Positions 34,411-48,604 are shown, counted from the stretch's first letter. The stretch is DNA of 64,000 nt from Raphanus sativus (GCF_000801105.2 NC_079514.1:17214293-17278292); one strand, 5' to 3'. Program-made: numbers and translations. The notes: generated from the letters alone by a model not told the origin.

Positions 34411-34846
34411 AAAAATCAATTGCAAAACTAACCTAAATGACTGGTTTTTCCGCTAAATTTCTGAGAGTTACTCAATGCGATTGACAAGTCTCTTTTAATT
34501 GCAAAAAAATACTTAAAAAAATGCAAAGCAAAAATATGAATAATGGAGCATAAATGAAGTGATTAAACATAAAATTTAATTCTTGAAGAAAAACCAAATA
34601 CACTCTTGAAAAAAAATATTAACTCCAAAACCAAACAGAAAATCTCGTTCAATGAATACACACATAAAAGACACAGACGTCAAACTTCTTCATCCTCCAG
34701 CAAACTCCTCCTTTCTCATAGTCAGCTTGGCGCGAGAATACTTTCTGCTATAAGAAAAATACCAAAGACAAATCATAATTCAAACCGGCTCAGTTAGATC
34801 GGAAACAGCAGTCACGTCATCTTAAATCATGTCGTAATGTGGGTTC

Positions 34847-36149
34847 CTACGCCGAAGTCGCAGTGGATAAATCGTCGGTGCTGGATCCTATAATATCTGC
34901 AAGAGTAATCTTTCCACTATTAGCTCGGTCAATCTTGTCAAACTGATCACTGATCCGTTTAATGTCTTCAACGGATATTTCCCCAATCTGCGTCAGTTTG
35001 TATATAACGTACTCCGATATACTGCAAATAGAAAATGAATTTCCAGGATGTCTCAGAAAACAATATCTTTAAATGTGATTCAAGTTTGCTCGAGTTCATC
35101 AAAAAACATGCATAAACCGGAGAACACAACTACTGTATTCAAACAAAAAATAATAATACGCAAGATTTGTATTTTGTGGACCAAATATCATGAAACTTAA
35201 TCTCCTGTTATAAAGTGAAGCACGTAAAATCTATTCAACCTAAGTCCAAGAATATTATATAAATTATATTACGAGAAAAATATTTAACATATATATCATC
35301 AAATTTGGGTAAATTCTATTTTTAGTTTAGATAGGTTCAAGTGTTGTGTATATATACAACTTTCTATGTAACTTATTAAAGCATAACACGATAATAAATC
35401 ATAGTTTCTAATTCTACGAAAAAAGATTCAAGAGTATCCGAATCTAATGATTTCAAGAACATGAACAAAGATTAGTCAAAAAAAAAGAACATGAACAAAG
35501 ATGAAACTTTGGAAGTAACATCAAACGTGAATTCAAAAGGCATGCATCAAAAGTGATATCTAATCACAGAAATTGAATTATAATGATACCTCAGGTAGCC
35601 AGTGTTTTCGATATCTGCAGCAAAGAAATCACTGATAGACATGTGGGCAAGGACTCTGTTCTGCCACTCTCTTCTCCTCTTATCTCTTATTGCTTCAGCC
35701 AAATAGAGAAACGCTAGAGCGACAGCTAAAGTAGACACAAACACCCAAATCGAAGCAAGAAGCCAATCCGGTAATGTCTTTAAGGCCTGTTTTCCATACA
35801 CAACCGTAGCAACCGACATAACTGCGAGATACACAATAAGCAGAGCAACAGATAAAGATCTCTTGTGATATTCGGGTCGAGGTTGGTCGTTGACTATTGC
35901 AGCCACAGAAGGAGCTGATTTAGACCGGACAAATCTTCGACGGGTCGATCTAGGGTTTATGGTTATAGGGGAGGATGGCGGTGATAGGTTTTCAGAGAGA
36001 ACGTCGGCAAAGGAAGAGGGATTATATGGTCCGAAGATTAAACGGTCTTTGAATTCAGATGGCGTCATTGGCATCGGAACCGCGACGTCATTGTGCTCCG
36101 GTTGGAGTAAAGGGTTAGTGACGTTACTGTCACTTCCGTCGTTGGCCAT
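34847..36149 (-). CDS. TPK/KCO-family K+ channel homologue lacking functional pores, two exons
   Basis: Exon 1 is 36149-35590 and exon 2 is 35021-34847 (GTATCA donor, TTGCAG acceptor, 568-bp intron), giving a 244-aa intact frame. Residues 29-41 (TPSEFKDRLIFGP) are the TPK N-terminal motif. R75-S-K-S-A-P80 is a mode-1 14-3-3 site as in plant TPKs. A hydrophobic span at about 100-118 runs directly into SVATVVYGKQALKTLP (112-127), which aligns with the second pore loop, but the GYGD filter reads VYGK. A second span follows at 129-150. The cytosolic tail keeps two EF-hand loops (179-190, and 218-229 DRANSGKITLAD). Family members have four spans and two pore loops; pore 1 and two spans are absent. 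Known TPKs are mostly vacuolar. It might be a regulatory fragment, or a recently dead gene with an intact frame. Confidence 0.82.
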
Positions 36150-36342
36150 CACTTTGATAGATTTTGGGAGGTTACTTGAGTATTGATCTGTTTTTTTGTC
36201 AGCAATGCATTGATCCTTGGAGGGTTATATCAACATTTGATCGGGTATCAGTTCAAAAAAATAAAAAAAACATTTGATCGGGTAGAAGAAGACTGAGACT
36301 TTCACCAAAAATAAAGACCGAGACTTTTACATTTTAATAACA

Positions 36343-37708
36343 GGAAAATCGCATAAAAATCATTCAAAGTGTTGCTTACTATCACTTTATTTTTTTTGAA
36401 TTATACAGAGGTATCCTGGCCCCACAGAAGTAGTCCAGACTAGTTACGTGTCGCCACATGTCGGTCCTCTGTCCCTGGCGATGCCGAAATGTTAATTCCC
36501 CAGTGGCCGGGATTCGAACCCAGGTGGCGAAACTCACAGCTGTGAACCCTTTACCAACTGAGCTAGAAGCCCCGGTTTACTAGCACTTTAAACCTTGAAG
36601 GTTTTTCACTTACACTTTTAACCCTCAAAGTGACATTTGTATCATAAAAAACCTCAAACGCAAAAATTTGACTTGTTCAGCAGGTAATTTTTCAAAAATA
36701 ATTATTTAATTAATAAAATAAAATAAATAAATGAATAATAAATTTGAAAAATAAATAAAAATCGAAAATTTTAATAAAATTCATAAAATGAAAACATAAA
36801 TCAAAAATTAAATTATAATTTTAGAAAACTAAATAAATATTTTCAAATTAAGTAATTTTCTAAAATTTTAATATCAAAAATAATTAAAATTTAATAATAA
36901 ATAAGATTAAATTTAAATAGAGAAGAACTGAATAAAAGTTCACAATTTTTTAAAAATAGAAAATTAAAAATATATTTTTTAATTATAAGATTTTTTTTCA
37001 AAAAATATATCGTATCATCGTGGACTATAACAATTTCTAATATATCACTAGTGACGATGATGGTTTCTCACATAACCATTAACAATGACGATAATTGTCA
37101 TATCTCCAATGATAATTTCCAGTATCATCATTGAAAAAAATATTTATGAAAATATATTATTTAATTAATAAAATAAATAAAAATCAGAAAATTTAAAAAA
37201 AATCGTAAGATTTAATTAAAAAATCATAAGTTAAATAAAAATCAGAAACCATCATCGTCACTAGTGATATATTTGAAATTGTTATTGTCCACGATGATAT
37301 GATATATTTTTTGAAAAAAATCTTATAATTAAAAAAATATATTTTGATTTTCTATTTTTAAAAATTTATGAACTTTTTATACAGTTCTTCTCTATTTAAA
37401 TTTAATCTTATTTATTATAAAATTTTAGTTATTTTTATTTTATTAAAAAATTATTTATTTTCTAAAATTTTAATTTAATTTTTCATTTTTGTGAATTTTA
37501 TTAAAATTTTCGATTTTATTTATTTTTGAATTTTTTATTTATTTTATTTATTTATTTATTTTATTTATTTTATTAATTAAATAATTATATTTTAAAAGGT
37601 TTTTTATGATACAAATGCCACTTTGAAGGTTAAAAGTGTTAGAGAAAAAACTTCAGGGTTTAAAGTGCTAGTAAGTGACACTCTGAGAATTTTTTATGCG
37701 ATTTTCCC
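36343..37708. mobile_element. Long foldback (inverted-repeat) element, MULE-like ends
   Basis: Outer termini GGAAAATCGCATAAAAA (36343) and the complement of 37708 (GGGAAAATCGCATAAAAAAT) match. The inverted homology continues inward through CACTTTAAACC(T/C)TGAAG, GATACAAATG(T/C)CACTTTGA and long AT-rich arms to about 37070 on the left and 37240 on the right. The inner arms carry ATATCACTAGTGACGATGATGGTTTC and its complement. TAATAAC occurs at both flanks but not in exact register, so the TSD is unproven. No ORF. A SINE sits in the left arm. Confidence 0.75.
36390..36577 (-). mobile_element. tRNA-derived SINE in foldback arm
   Basis: Minus strand: head ACCGGGGCTTCTAGCTCAGT with box A-like TAGCTCAGTTGGTAAAGG and box B GGGTTCGAATCCC, 3' A-run (plus T-run 36390-36397). 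TSD TACTATCACTTTA at 36377-36389 versus TACTAGCACTTTA at 36578-36590, one mismatch. Confidence 0.88.
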
Positions 37709-38254
37709 TAATAATAACTGACTGATTCTTAAAAAAAATATTATATATATATTAGCAGGTGAAAAATAGTTTTAAGTTTTATATTACATGCATCATTTTA
37801 GATTTTCTTAACTGAGGTTATTAAAGGGTAAAATTGTAAAATATTTTTTTTATTTTTAAACTCTCACATTAAAAATTAGAGTGATTAATATTGATATTAT
37901 TTTTAATGAAAAATTAGATTTTTAATATACAATTAACAATAAATTAAAAGTGAATTACACTGATTTGATAAATATAATTATCTAAAACAATTCACATTGT
38001 TATATCAAGTTTTTATTAACCTTACTGAATAATTAGGTTTGTTGATATATAATTAATCATAAATTAAAAATAATTTTCATTGATTTGATAATTATCCGTA
38101 TATAAAAATAGTTTATATTGTTTTATACTCTTCATTTATATCTTAGGATGTGCAGCCTCATACAACCTCTCTAGTACCAAACACTGATGTTTGGATTGTG
38201 AATGAAACATCATGACATGCATTTAAGTATCCAAACTAAGACCTGCTAAAAAAG
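37709..38254. other. AT-rich intergenic DNA
   Basis: A short imperfect duplication (TTAATATACAATTAACAATAAATTA at ~37921 and TTGATATATAATTAATCATA at ~38041) is present. No gene seen. Confidence 0.5.
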
Positions 38255-38578
38255 GCACTTGTCAAGTATTCTTCTGACATTTTGATTCTTGTTCGTATGA
38301 TTTCAAACTTAGCATGATATTCTGCAATACCCTTTGATTCCTTCAACTCCTTAAGGCTTAAGCTATGCCATTGGATCATCAAGAACCACCTCAAATATTT
38401 CTTTGAGTCTATTCTTATAACCTCTCCAACTTCGTTAAATCAACACTTCTTCATCTTCTTGCATCAAATCTTGATGCCAAGTTGATGCTTCTCCATCAAA
38501 ATGCATTGATGCAAATTCTACTTTTTCTTCCTCCGGTGTATTATCAATCACAAAGAATTGTTCAGTTTTACTGAACTA
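38255..38578 (-). pseudogene. Ty3/gypsy gag fragment, distal part
   Basis: The minus strand reads EQFFVIDNTPEEEKVEFASM then HFDGEASTWHQDLMQ (38558-38450), then the RLKEIFEVVLDDPMA (38420-38375) and EYHAKFEIIRTRIKMSEEYL (38320-38262) blocks of plant gypsy gag, with scattered stops. It is the continuation of the gag part at 42104-42480 across the Helitron. Left of 38255 the element is lost. Confidence 0.82.
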
Positions 38579-39914
38579 CTAGGTTAAGATCCGCGTCTTA
38601 CACAGAATAAACATTATATATAAATTATTTTTACATATTATATGTTTTTTACATATTATAAATAATAAATATATATTAAATAATTAAAGATTCAATAACT
38701 ATTATGTTAATCATTAAATTAGTGCGAACACCTAAATATATTTTATTAATCCAAACAAAAATTATTTCTACTTTATATGATAAATAATTAAATTTAATTT
38801 TTAATATTGATATCTATTAACTAATGTTTTTATTCACATTGTTTTTGATCATTTGTATCTTTTTATAACAAAAATTTTAAATTACTGATAACAAAATTTT
38901 AATTGTGGGATGTTTAATAAATTTAGTAATTTATATTTTTTAAAAAAAAATTCTATTCAAAATTTAAAATTTAATATTAAGTTGTCAATATTTGTTCAAA
39001 ATTTGAATCGAAAAAGATTTGTTCAAAGCTTCGAAATTAAAATATACATATGTATTTGTATGGTATATAGTCAAATTTAAATGATATGTATATATATTAT
39101 TCTTAATATTTATTAAAGGAGACTTCCTACTTATATGATTTTGTAGTCATTTGTATTTTGTCGTAACAAATTTTTAAACCATTAGTTTATTTAAGTGATA
39201 TGTATATATATATTAATCTTAATATTTATTAAATGAGATTTCCTACTTATATGATTTTTTAATCATTTGTATTTTGTTGTACCAAAATTTTAAACCATGG
39301 TCACAAAAATTTTAATGTGAGATTTTTAATAGTTTTAGTAATTTATAGTCATTTTTAAAAATTAAAATATAACACATATGGAAAAATCTAAATTTTTATT
39401 ATTAATTTATTTTAATATGTTAATTTTTTTAAAAAAAATGATAAAGGATACTCTATTCTAATTTTTGTCAAATTTTTATTATTGAAAATCATTAATGTTC
39501 ATATATATACTTTATCTACATTAGGCAGTTCTGTAATTTTATTTAAGGAAATAATGAAAAACATAAATAATTAATTTATGGTTAATTTAATAAAACCTTA
39601 TTATATATGATTTTTTTACCTTCTAAGACACATTGTGTCTTTAAATTTACTCCTTTAGACACTTCCCACTTGGGAAGCACATTATCCATGTCTAAAATAA
39701 TTCTTGTCCTCCATATTGACCACTCCACACTTCACTAACCGAACCCAAACTAACCATGGTTTCTATTATTTTATTCTTTTTTTATTTTTTGTCGGACAAA
39801 CCCAAACATCACTTTACTCTCTGCTTCTCTCTATTTTCAAATCCGATACAATCCTCTTCTCCTCCAATCGCAAAACCCTAACCCCCTTCTGCCCAGAAAT
39901 CGACGAATCGACGA

Positions 39915-40010
39915 ATGGCGAAGAAGAAATCTAAGACTAACCAGAAGGAGTCGAAGAAGAATGCTGGTGCTTCTCAGGAACCAGATCCGCCGCTTACTTC
40001 ATCAGGTTAT
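39915..40010 (+). pseudogene. Captured first exon of unknown gene
   Basis: MAKKKSKTNQKESKKNAGAS followed by QEPDPPLTSSG, then a GT donor near 40007 (CATCAG|GTTATATC). It is preceded by a CT-rich leader (39780-39914) like a plant 5' UTR. The Lys-rich product is not recognised. Downstream exon-like pieces lie at 40431-40492 and 40650-40737, each ending in a GT donor; they may belong to other genes. Confidence 0.45.
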
Positions 40011-40867
40011 ATCGGATTTTCGGAAACTGTAGCGTTCACCTTTTTTGATTATTTCTTCGATTTTCGTCTCAAAGTTTCTAACTTTCTTATGTCTTTATCG
40101 GCTGTTTCAATCCCCATTGCGATTTTTTCGTCGGGTTTGTTTCTGGGTTTGTTTGAGCCCGCTTTTCAGTTACAAAATTCTAGGGTTTTTTCTCTTCCCA
40201 CTTTTTGGAATTTGTCTGGGTTTCTCGAGTCCATGGGTTTTGTAGTTTTCTTATTCAAAGTTTTGATCTTTAGGGTCAAGAATTTGTGTCCTAAAAACAG
40301 ATCCACATATACCAGTTCATGTCCATATCCACAATCAAATTTAACAGTTACTCTGATGTCCACATCCACAAACAAATAAGTTTTTGCAATGTGTCTGTTT
40401 CATAACCAGATGTTTCCTCTAAATTTGAGTCTCGCACAAGGGGAAGGACCTGGCTTTCTTAGACCTGAAGATGGCCATGGAAGAGGAAACATGTAAGTTA
40501 ATTTCTTAGCTTGTGTTACTCTATGAGCCCGTGTGGTCGATCTTGTTATTGTGCTTCAACTGTTTTCTATTACAGCTTATGAAATCAATTCTTGTGTAAA
40601 TTGTTTGCGTTTTCATCAATTATTATATGTTTTTTGTTGTTGTAAGGTTTTCTATTGGGAGCCAGTTCAACAGCCAGCTCCATCGGCGTCACATCAGCCT
40701 ACATCAATTTGTCCTAGAGTTCGAAAATACCAGAGAGGTAAAGCTTTAACTTTAGTAGATTCTTTTCTTTGTTTGTATTATAAGATTACCAAGAATCTGA
40801 TTATGAGTATGTTTAAGCTCCGATAACAACACTGGTATTGAAACTTGTGTTGACTAATAATGTTTAG

Positions 40868-41010
40868 GTGCTGGTAAAACTACAACATGTACCAAGTATG
40901 CTTATTACCATCAGAAGAAACACTACGAACCAGCTCAGTATGTGTGGATACTTTCAAGGATGGTGCTATTGATCAGCTGAGACAGAATGCTACCAAGGCT
41001 AGGAATGCGT
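40868..41010 (+). pseudogene. SRP54 GTPase (G1 motif) exon fragment
   Basis: After a TTTAG acceptor the sequence reads [20 protein letters not shown] and, following a one-base frameshift near 40940, [23 protein letters not shown]. This is the P-loop (G1) and following DTFRAGAFDQL-like motif of the signal recognition particle 54-kDa subunit. Neighbouring SRP54 exons are absent. The frameshift and isolation mark it as a captured fragment. Confidence 0.85.
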
Positions 41011-42103
41011 CTTATCTTAGTAGTTGTCTTATCTTAGTATCAACTTTCAGGAATGAATGTGTCTTATCTTAGTATCAGCTTTCTTCTTGCATGTTTGTTA
41101 GACTTTTGGTGCTTTGTTTGCAAGATAATAGTAGTTTAGGTGCTGGAATGCGTATATAAATTGATGGAATTTCCTTTGTGACTATCAAGTCAGAGTACAA
41201 CCATAAAATTCATGAAAGTTTTTGATTTAGGTTCGATGTTTTGGTTTAAAATTTTGGTTGCAGAAACCAAATAATTGTGTTGATCACCGGCCGTAATCTT
41301 GACCACAAATAACCGTCCACATATTACCATCCACATGGACATATCTACATGAATATTAAGCATGCTTGTCCACAAATATCCATCCACACACACTTAATAC
41401 GTAGCCTTGTTTAAATTTGAGTTTCAACACCATTTACGTGTACACAATTCCTCCATCCATATTTCCTTAGTAAGCAAAACTCTTCTCCACTCTATGTCTC
41501 CATTTCTTCGGTCCATGTTTTCTCCATCCACATTTTTATGTCCACAAAATAATTATTTAACAAATTATAATTTTGTAAAATATCAATATATATATATATA
41601 TGGATGTCAAAACAAAGAGAAAAAAGTATACATTTTTATTTTGTATGTTATATATGTTACTATGTATTAGATAAGAAAATAATGAAGTAAAAAATAGGAT
41701 GGGATAACTTCAAAAAAAATTACAATAACGTGAACCGTCGGATTGACCTTCTGATTTACGATTTTGTGGCCCTAAAAAATTACAAACACGTTTCCTCTTT
41801 ATATTTTGGTCCCCACAAGGTCCAATAAAAGAATAATAAAAACTAACTCAGCTCTTTCATCGCTTAACCAAGAGAAAGGGATAAAAGTGTCAAAATACAA
41901 GGGGGGGGAGAAGGACAAAGTGCCTGGCCAGCGGGAAGTGCCTAAATGTGATAAAAAAAAAGAAAATTGTGTCCCTTGAAGTAATCAACTCATTATATAT
42001 TTATATGGACCAGCATATTTCTCTAAGGATTTTAAGAAGCATTGTAGTGATGACACATGCCTACATAAAATGTTGTAATACTTCTCTTTTAATATATAGG
42101 GGA

Positions 42104-42480
42104 TTCTTTGATCATACTCCCATTGAATCGTGGAAACTCAATCTTCGTCAACCTCGTCATACCAGTGTAGTTGAGATGATGACCATAAGGATTGTATCAA
42201 TTCATCTCAGTCTGATTATCTCCCACACCTTGTGGTCCATCATGACAATAAACATCTCCGCTTGTACATACGTTCAATAGATTTGGATTACACATTCGTT
42301 TGAAAGCTCCAATCAGCTCCCGTACACTTTCATCCAACTGCGATGATCTCTCGTTTTGAATCGCAATCGCTTTCTTGATCGCCTTAAATCTACTTGCAAT
42401 CGCTGCTTCAGAGTCACGTGTCCACTGTTCCCTAAGCCAACGCTTGTAATCGTCTCTCCGCCATCACTTCTGATCAGTCT
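42104..42480 (-). pseudogene. Ty3/gypsy gag fragment, proximal part
   Basis: The minus strand reads SRFKAIKKAIAIQNERSSQL then DESVRELIGAFKRMCN (42404-42290), then NPYGHHLNYTGMTRLTKIEF with PRFNGSM up to the Helitron at 42104, with a stop near 42207. An ATG (MAERRLQALA) lies near 42463 in another frame, so a frameshift separates it. Confidence 0.75.
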
Positions 42481-42503
42481 GTAACCGATTCCGAGGATAG
42501 TAA

Positions 42504-42745
42504 GCTCTGATCACAAGTTTGATTCGTTATGAATCGTGCGACTTGATGACTCGTGTGACTCGACGACTCGCGATGATCGAATCAACGTTACTAAAACGTG
42601 GAGTCGTAGCTCAATATGTATAAAATTACAGATTAATAAGAATCTTCTCCAACAACAAACTTTTAGTACCAAAGAGAATTATGTTCATAGATTAAGATGA
42701 TACAACTTTTCTGAATGAATCTCTATACGCTTCTCTTATATATAC
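42504..42745 (-). repeat. LTR-retrotransposon PBS and partial 5' LTR
   Basis: TTGTGATCAGAGC (42516-42504, minus) resembles the initiator-Met PBS TGGTATCAGAGC, and just outside it is a CA that would end an LTR (42520-42521). Further into the LTR, TATATAAGAGAAGC (42748-42735) is a good TATA box. The outer LTR border was not found; it could extend to about 43000 or beyond. Confidence 0.55.
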
Positions 42746-45160
<2,415 letters not shown>

Positions 45161-45162
45161 AT

Positions 45163-45190
45163 TCCGCGCAGAGCGCGGATTACTACCTAG
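45163..45190 (+). repeat. Helitron 3' terminus, plus strand
   Basis: Hairpin CCGCGCAGAGCGCGG (45164-45178), then ATTACTAC and CTAG at 45187-45190, followed by T. Body to the left; 5' end not found. Confidence 0.7.
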
Positions 45191-45616
45191 TAAAGGTTCT
45201 TATATAACAATAAAGTTTTAGAAGAAGACAGAGATTTTTATATTTAAATAAGAGACTTATTCTTAAGATAATAATGTACTGATTGACACGATTCTGATGC
45301 TAGCTGTGTATGATTTGGTCACAACTTTTTTCTAATGTATATAGTCTAGCAGCTAAGATTCAAGTGTTCAACACGTCTTTTATGTTGATATAGTACACCA
45401 AATATATTAAGTTTCCGTGCATCATTTTGATTATTTCACAAACTAAGAAAACCCAATCATTCGTTGCCATGCAAACATTGTAAGTAAAAAATATCAAACC
45501 ACAGAACAAACGTTATAAAAGGCATATTGTTCTTTGCCTACAATGTAGCTAATACACTAGAAAGAAAGTCATCAGTTGTTGGAGTTGGTTGATTTTTTTT
45601 TGAAAAGTTACACTAG

Positions 45617-46899
45617 CTACTTGTCTCTTGGCCGTTGCTGGGTTTGGTCAGATGGATCACTTGTATTGTTTTCTTGGTTAAGAGATGCATTGTAAGCTCT
45701 GAGTCTTTCGTAGCCAATCCCTCTGTATTCCTCCCGTTCTTGTTGGCTAGGTCTGTAACCCGGTGACCTCCAGTGAGACGGGATGAAGTAAATTTCTTCA
45801 CTTTGCACAGTCCACTCTTTTGAGCTTCTACTACCCTGCTGTCATCAAAACAAGTGTTGGTTACCCTCTCCTATATGACAAGTCATCGATAGAGATATAC
45901 CAAACCGCAACTTCAAACCCTAAGAGAGATTTCAAACCTGGAGGTGAACTGGTGGCAAGTAATCTCCATACCCCAACCTCGAGTTTGAACCGTTAACGTG
46001 AGAAGAAGAAGGACCAATAGAGGAGGTTCCACCACTCGAGTTTGATGATGGCAAGTGAACTCTTGGGATACTTCCAGACCACGGTGCAGCGTTACCACTC
46101 GGCATGCCAACACTGTAAGCAGAGGCGTGCGATGAAGGACCAATAGAGGAGGTATCACTCGAGTTTGCAGCGGTACCACGCGTCATGTCACTAGAGGTAG
46201 CTGAGGGAGGCAGGCTATTGTTTCTGTACTGAGAAAACACTGAATCGAGAGAGTGATAAAGGGAAGTGTCGTTATTAGTACCACCACGTTGCTGTAATGC
46301 TTCTGAAGATGGCACGTTGTTCTGTTCTTGGCGCCACAGGTAATGAAGGTTCGTCATATCACCACAATCATGCGCCAAAGTGTAGCTGTTACTACCACTA
46401 CGTTGCTGAAATCCTGCTGATGAGAAAAAAGAGTTTAAGTCGTCCATGGAGATCGGTGGCCCAAGACCAAGTGGAGATGATGCAGTAGCAGTGCTTTGTT
46501 GTCTTGTAGTATCCATTGGCTGGTTGACAGGAAAAGCTGAGTTTTGAGGAGGGTTCGGGATAAGCAAAGCAGACTCTTGAAGTTGAGCTCTTCTAGCAGC
46601 ATCAGACTCAGTAGATGATCGGTTCGTAGCATCTGGGGTCTTAAAAAGATCAGCCCATGATGGGTCAGAAGCAGATATTATCCTATAAGCTTGTTGTCTC
46701 TTAGTTTTAACGTTTGTTGGAGCTCTGCAAAGACACACAAAAAAAGTAGCGAGGAATGTTACTACAAGCGAGATAGAGCCAGTGGACACAAGTACCACAA
46801 CTTCAAACAGATTGGTACCTAGAAGATGGCACGGACAAGGAAGGAGCTGCTGCTTTGGAACTAATTGTCACACTTCTTGTTTCACCGTTTGTTATATCA
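45617..46899 (-). CDS. Ser/Asn-rich protein of unknown function, 5'-incomplete
   Basis: Three exons in phase: 46899-46819 (DITNGETRSVTISSKAAAPS...), 46724-45938 (262 codons, starting APTNVKTKRQQAYRIISASD) and 45838-45617 (KEWTVQSEEIYFIPSHWRSP, stop TAG 45619-45617). Splice sites are canonical. The middle exon is rich in Ser, Asn, Gln and Gly with the near-repeat SSIGPSS (two copies). The C-terminus (SHWRSPGYRPSQQEREEYRG, then IGYERLRAYNASL) is more ordered. No first exon with ATG is visible upstream, so it is 5'-truncated or has a distant first exon. I do not recognise the family; the frame is open for about 360 codons, arguing against long neutral decay. Confidence 0.6.
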
Positions 46900-47099
46900 C
46901 TGCAAAGACAAAATCAGAATCAGGAATGTTGTAACAAGCCAGAGTTTTTTACCAAAGTCGTATAAAATAGTTGAATTATTAACACTGCATTTATTTATTC
47001 TCCATAAATTTACTTAATTGTTTTCATATTTTTTTTCGACAGATAAACTTAAATTTGAGATACTTCAATATGATTTTTATTCAGTCACCAATTATCTTC
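46900..47099. other. Spacer between the Ser-rich gene and LINE tail
   Basis: AT-rich, possibly intron or 5' flank of the minus-strand gene. Confidence 0.4.
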
Positions 47100-47824
47100 G
47101 AGAGAGTCAAATGTGGGCGCTTTCAAGAATACCATCAAATATAGATAGTTTTCCTACCAGTTTTTTTTTCACAGATATGGAATATCTCTTTTGGAGAACC
47201 ATTCCGAAGATGGGTCTCATGATACATTTAGAAAGGGAAGAATAAAAGTGTTTGGATATGGATCCACAGATACGCTCAAAATAGTAGAAACATAATCAAC
47301 ACTTTGAGTTTAGGCACAAGAATTGAGCTCAAAGAGAACAGTCCAACAAATAGAGGTAAGGATCCTTCCGATAATTCGAGGAAAATGGTGTTTATACATG
47401 GTTCGTGGAATGACAAAGCTTTTTATTCAGGGCAAGAGTGATTTAGCACTCTACGGGGATTTGATGCACTGATGGGGGCAAGGAATGTTAGGGAAAGCCT
47501 ATCACCTTTTCATTATGAGGTGAAAGCAATAATTTGGACAATTGAATGTATGAAGAATTTACATCAGTTCTAGGTCACGTTTGCAACGGATTATTTTCAA
47601 TTGGTGAAGATGTTTACGAAACCAGAAGAATGGCCACCGTTTACAAGTTATTTGGAAGATATCAAGACTTTGAAAAGCAGTTTCCTCAATTCAGAGATCA
47701 TTCATGTACCTCGGACAGAGAATACAAAAATAGACAGTCTAGTAAGATGTGTCAGACAACAACTGTCTTTTGTTATTCACATGGATGCAAAGTTACCAAA
47801 TTGGTTCACAAAATCAATATGAAT
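47100..47824 (+). pseudogene. LINE 3' part: zf-RVT and RNase H-like (RVT_3) domain
   Basis: WALSRIPSNIDSFPTSFFFT then DMEYLFWR (47112-47197) is the zf-RVT/linker region. WYIWKGR-like sequence follows at about 47220. The RNase H-like domain reads GFDALMGARNVRESLSPFHY (47460-47520), then WTIECMKNLHQF and YFQLVKMFTKPEEWPPFTSY (47590-47650), IIHVPRTENTKIDSLVRCVR (47699-47758), ending at TGA 47820-47822. Frame breaks occur near 47440 and 47570. It is a typical Brassicaceae LINE C-terminus, dead. Confidence 0.85.
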
Positions 47825-47956
47825 CTGTATTTTGTTGACAAGAAAAACAATAATGATAGTGTTCTAGATGAATTTCTTGCAAACAAATAAATCATGTGTT
47901 AGATAGACATCAAATCAACAATTAAAATATAATAAGATTTATTATTATAGTAATAA

Positions 47957-48220
47957 AATGATATCTTACTAAAAACATTCTTAATACTAGAAAAAAAAAT
48001 CTGAGCTTTGAAAGGATACAAATTATATTTTGATACGTTTTAAAATCTTTTATAATAAATTGTTATAATAGACATCATATCTTCACATAAAATGATAAAT
48101 TACTAAAAACATTCTTCATACTAGGAAAAAAATCTGAGCTTTGAAAGGATACAAATAATATTTTGATACGTTTTAAAATCATTTATAATAGACATCATAT
48201 CTTCACATGTTGTGTGTTTT
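47957..48220 (+). repeat. 134-bp tandem duplication
   Basis: ACTAAAAACATTCTT...TCTGAGCTTTGAAAGGATAC occurs at 47968 and 48102. The second copy lacks a short AT insert. Confidence 0.85.
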
Positions 48221-48604
48221 ATGCTTAAATTTATATTTTAAAATTATAATATCTTGAATGTATTTAGTTATTTAGATTGCTTTAAATTTTATTAATATTG
48301 AGATTTTAAAAATTCTTACTATTGCAGATGATATTAAACAAATATTAATGAATACATATAAATATATTAAATAATTTGATATGTTTAAAACAATATTATG
48401 AGAATCCTCTAATTAATGTGAAATTAATATAAGTTTTTCAAATAAACAACAGTAAAAATTAGTATTTTGAGACATGTAATGGCTATCTCACCGATATTAA
48501 CACTTTCTCAAATTAATGGATTCTAACAATAATAAGGGGATTGGATACCTAATTAGTATTTCACTATTGTGGATTCTCTTACTTTTAAAATTGGTTTCTT
48601 GCTG

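Larger units (their letters stand above)
38579..42103 (-). mobile_element. Helitron with captured gene fragments, inserted in gypsy gag
   Basis: Minus strand: 5' TCCCCTATATATTAAAAGAG at 42103; 3' end with imperfect AAGACGCGGATCTT stem then AACCTAG at 38579; host A|T site. The gag frame on the two sides is contiguous when the element is left out, which fixes both borders to the base. No Rep/helicase is present. The interior carries a promoter/leader with an ATG exon (39915), other exon-like pieces, and an SRP54 GTPase segment, all in plus orientation, that is opposite to the Helitron. Confidence 0.85.

Noticed and set aside
47546..47890. 114-codon ORF overlapping the LINE RNase H
   Set aside because: Wrong frame; the recognisable RNase H-like protein is in the 47601-47822 frame.
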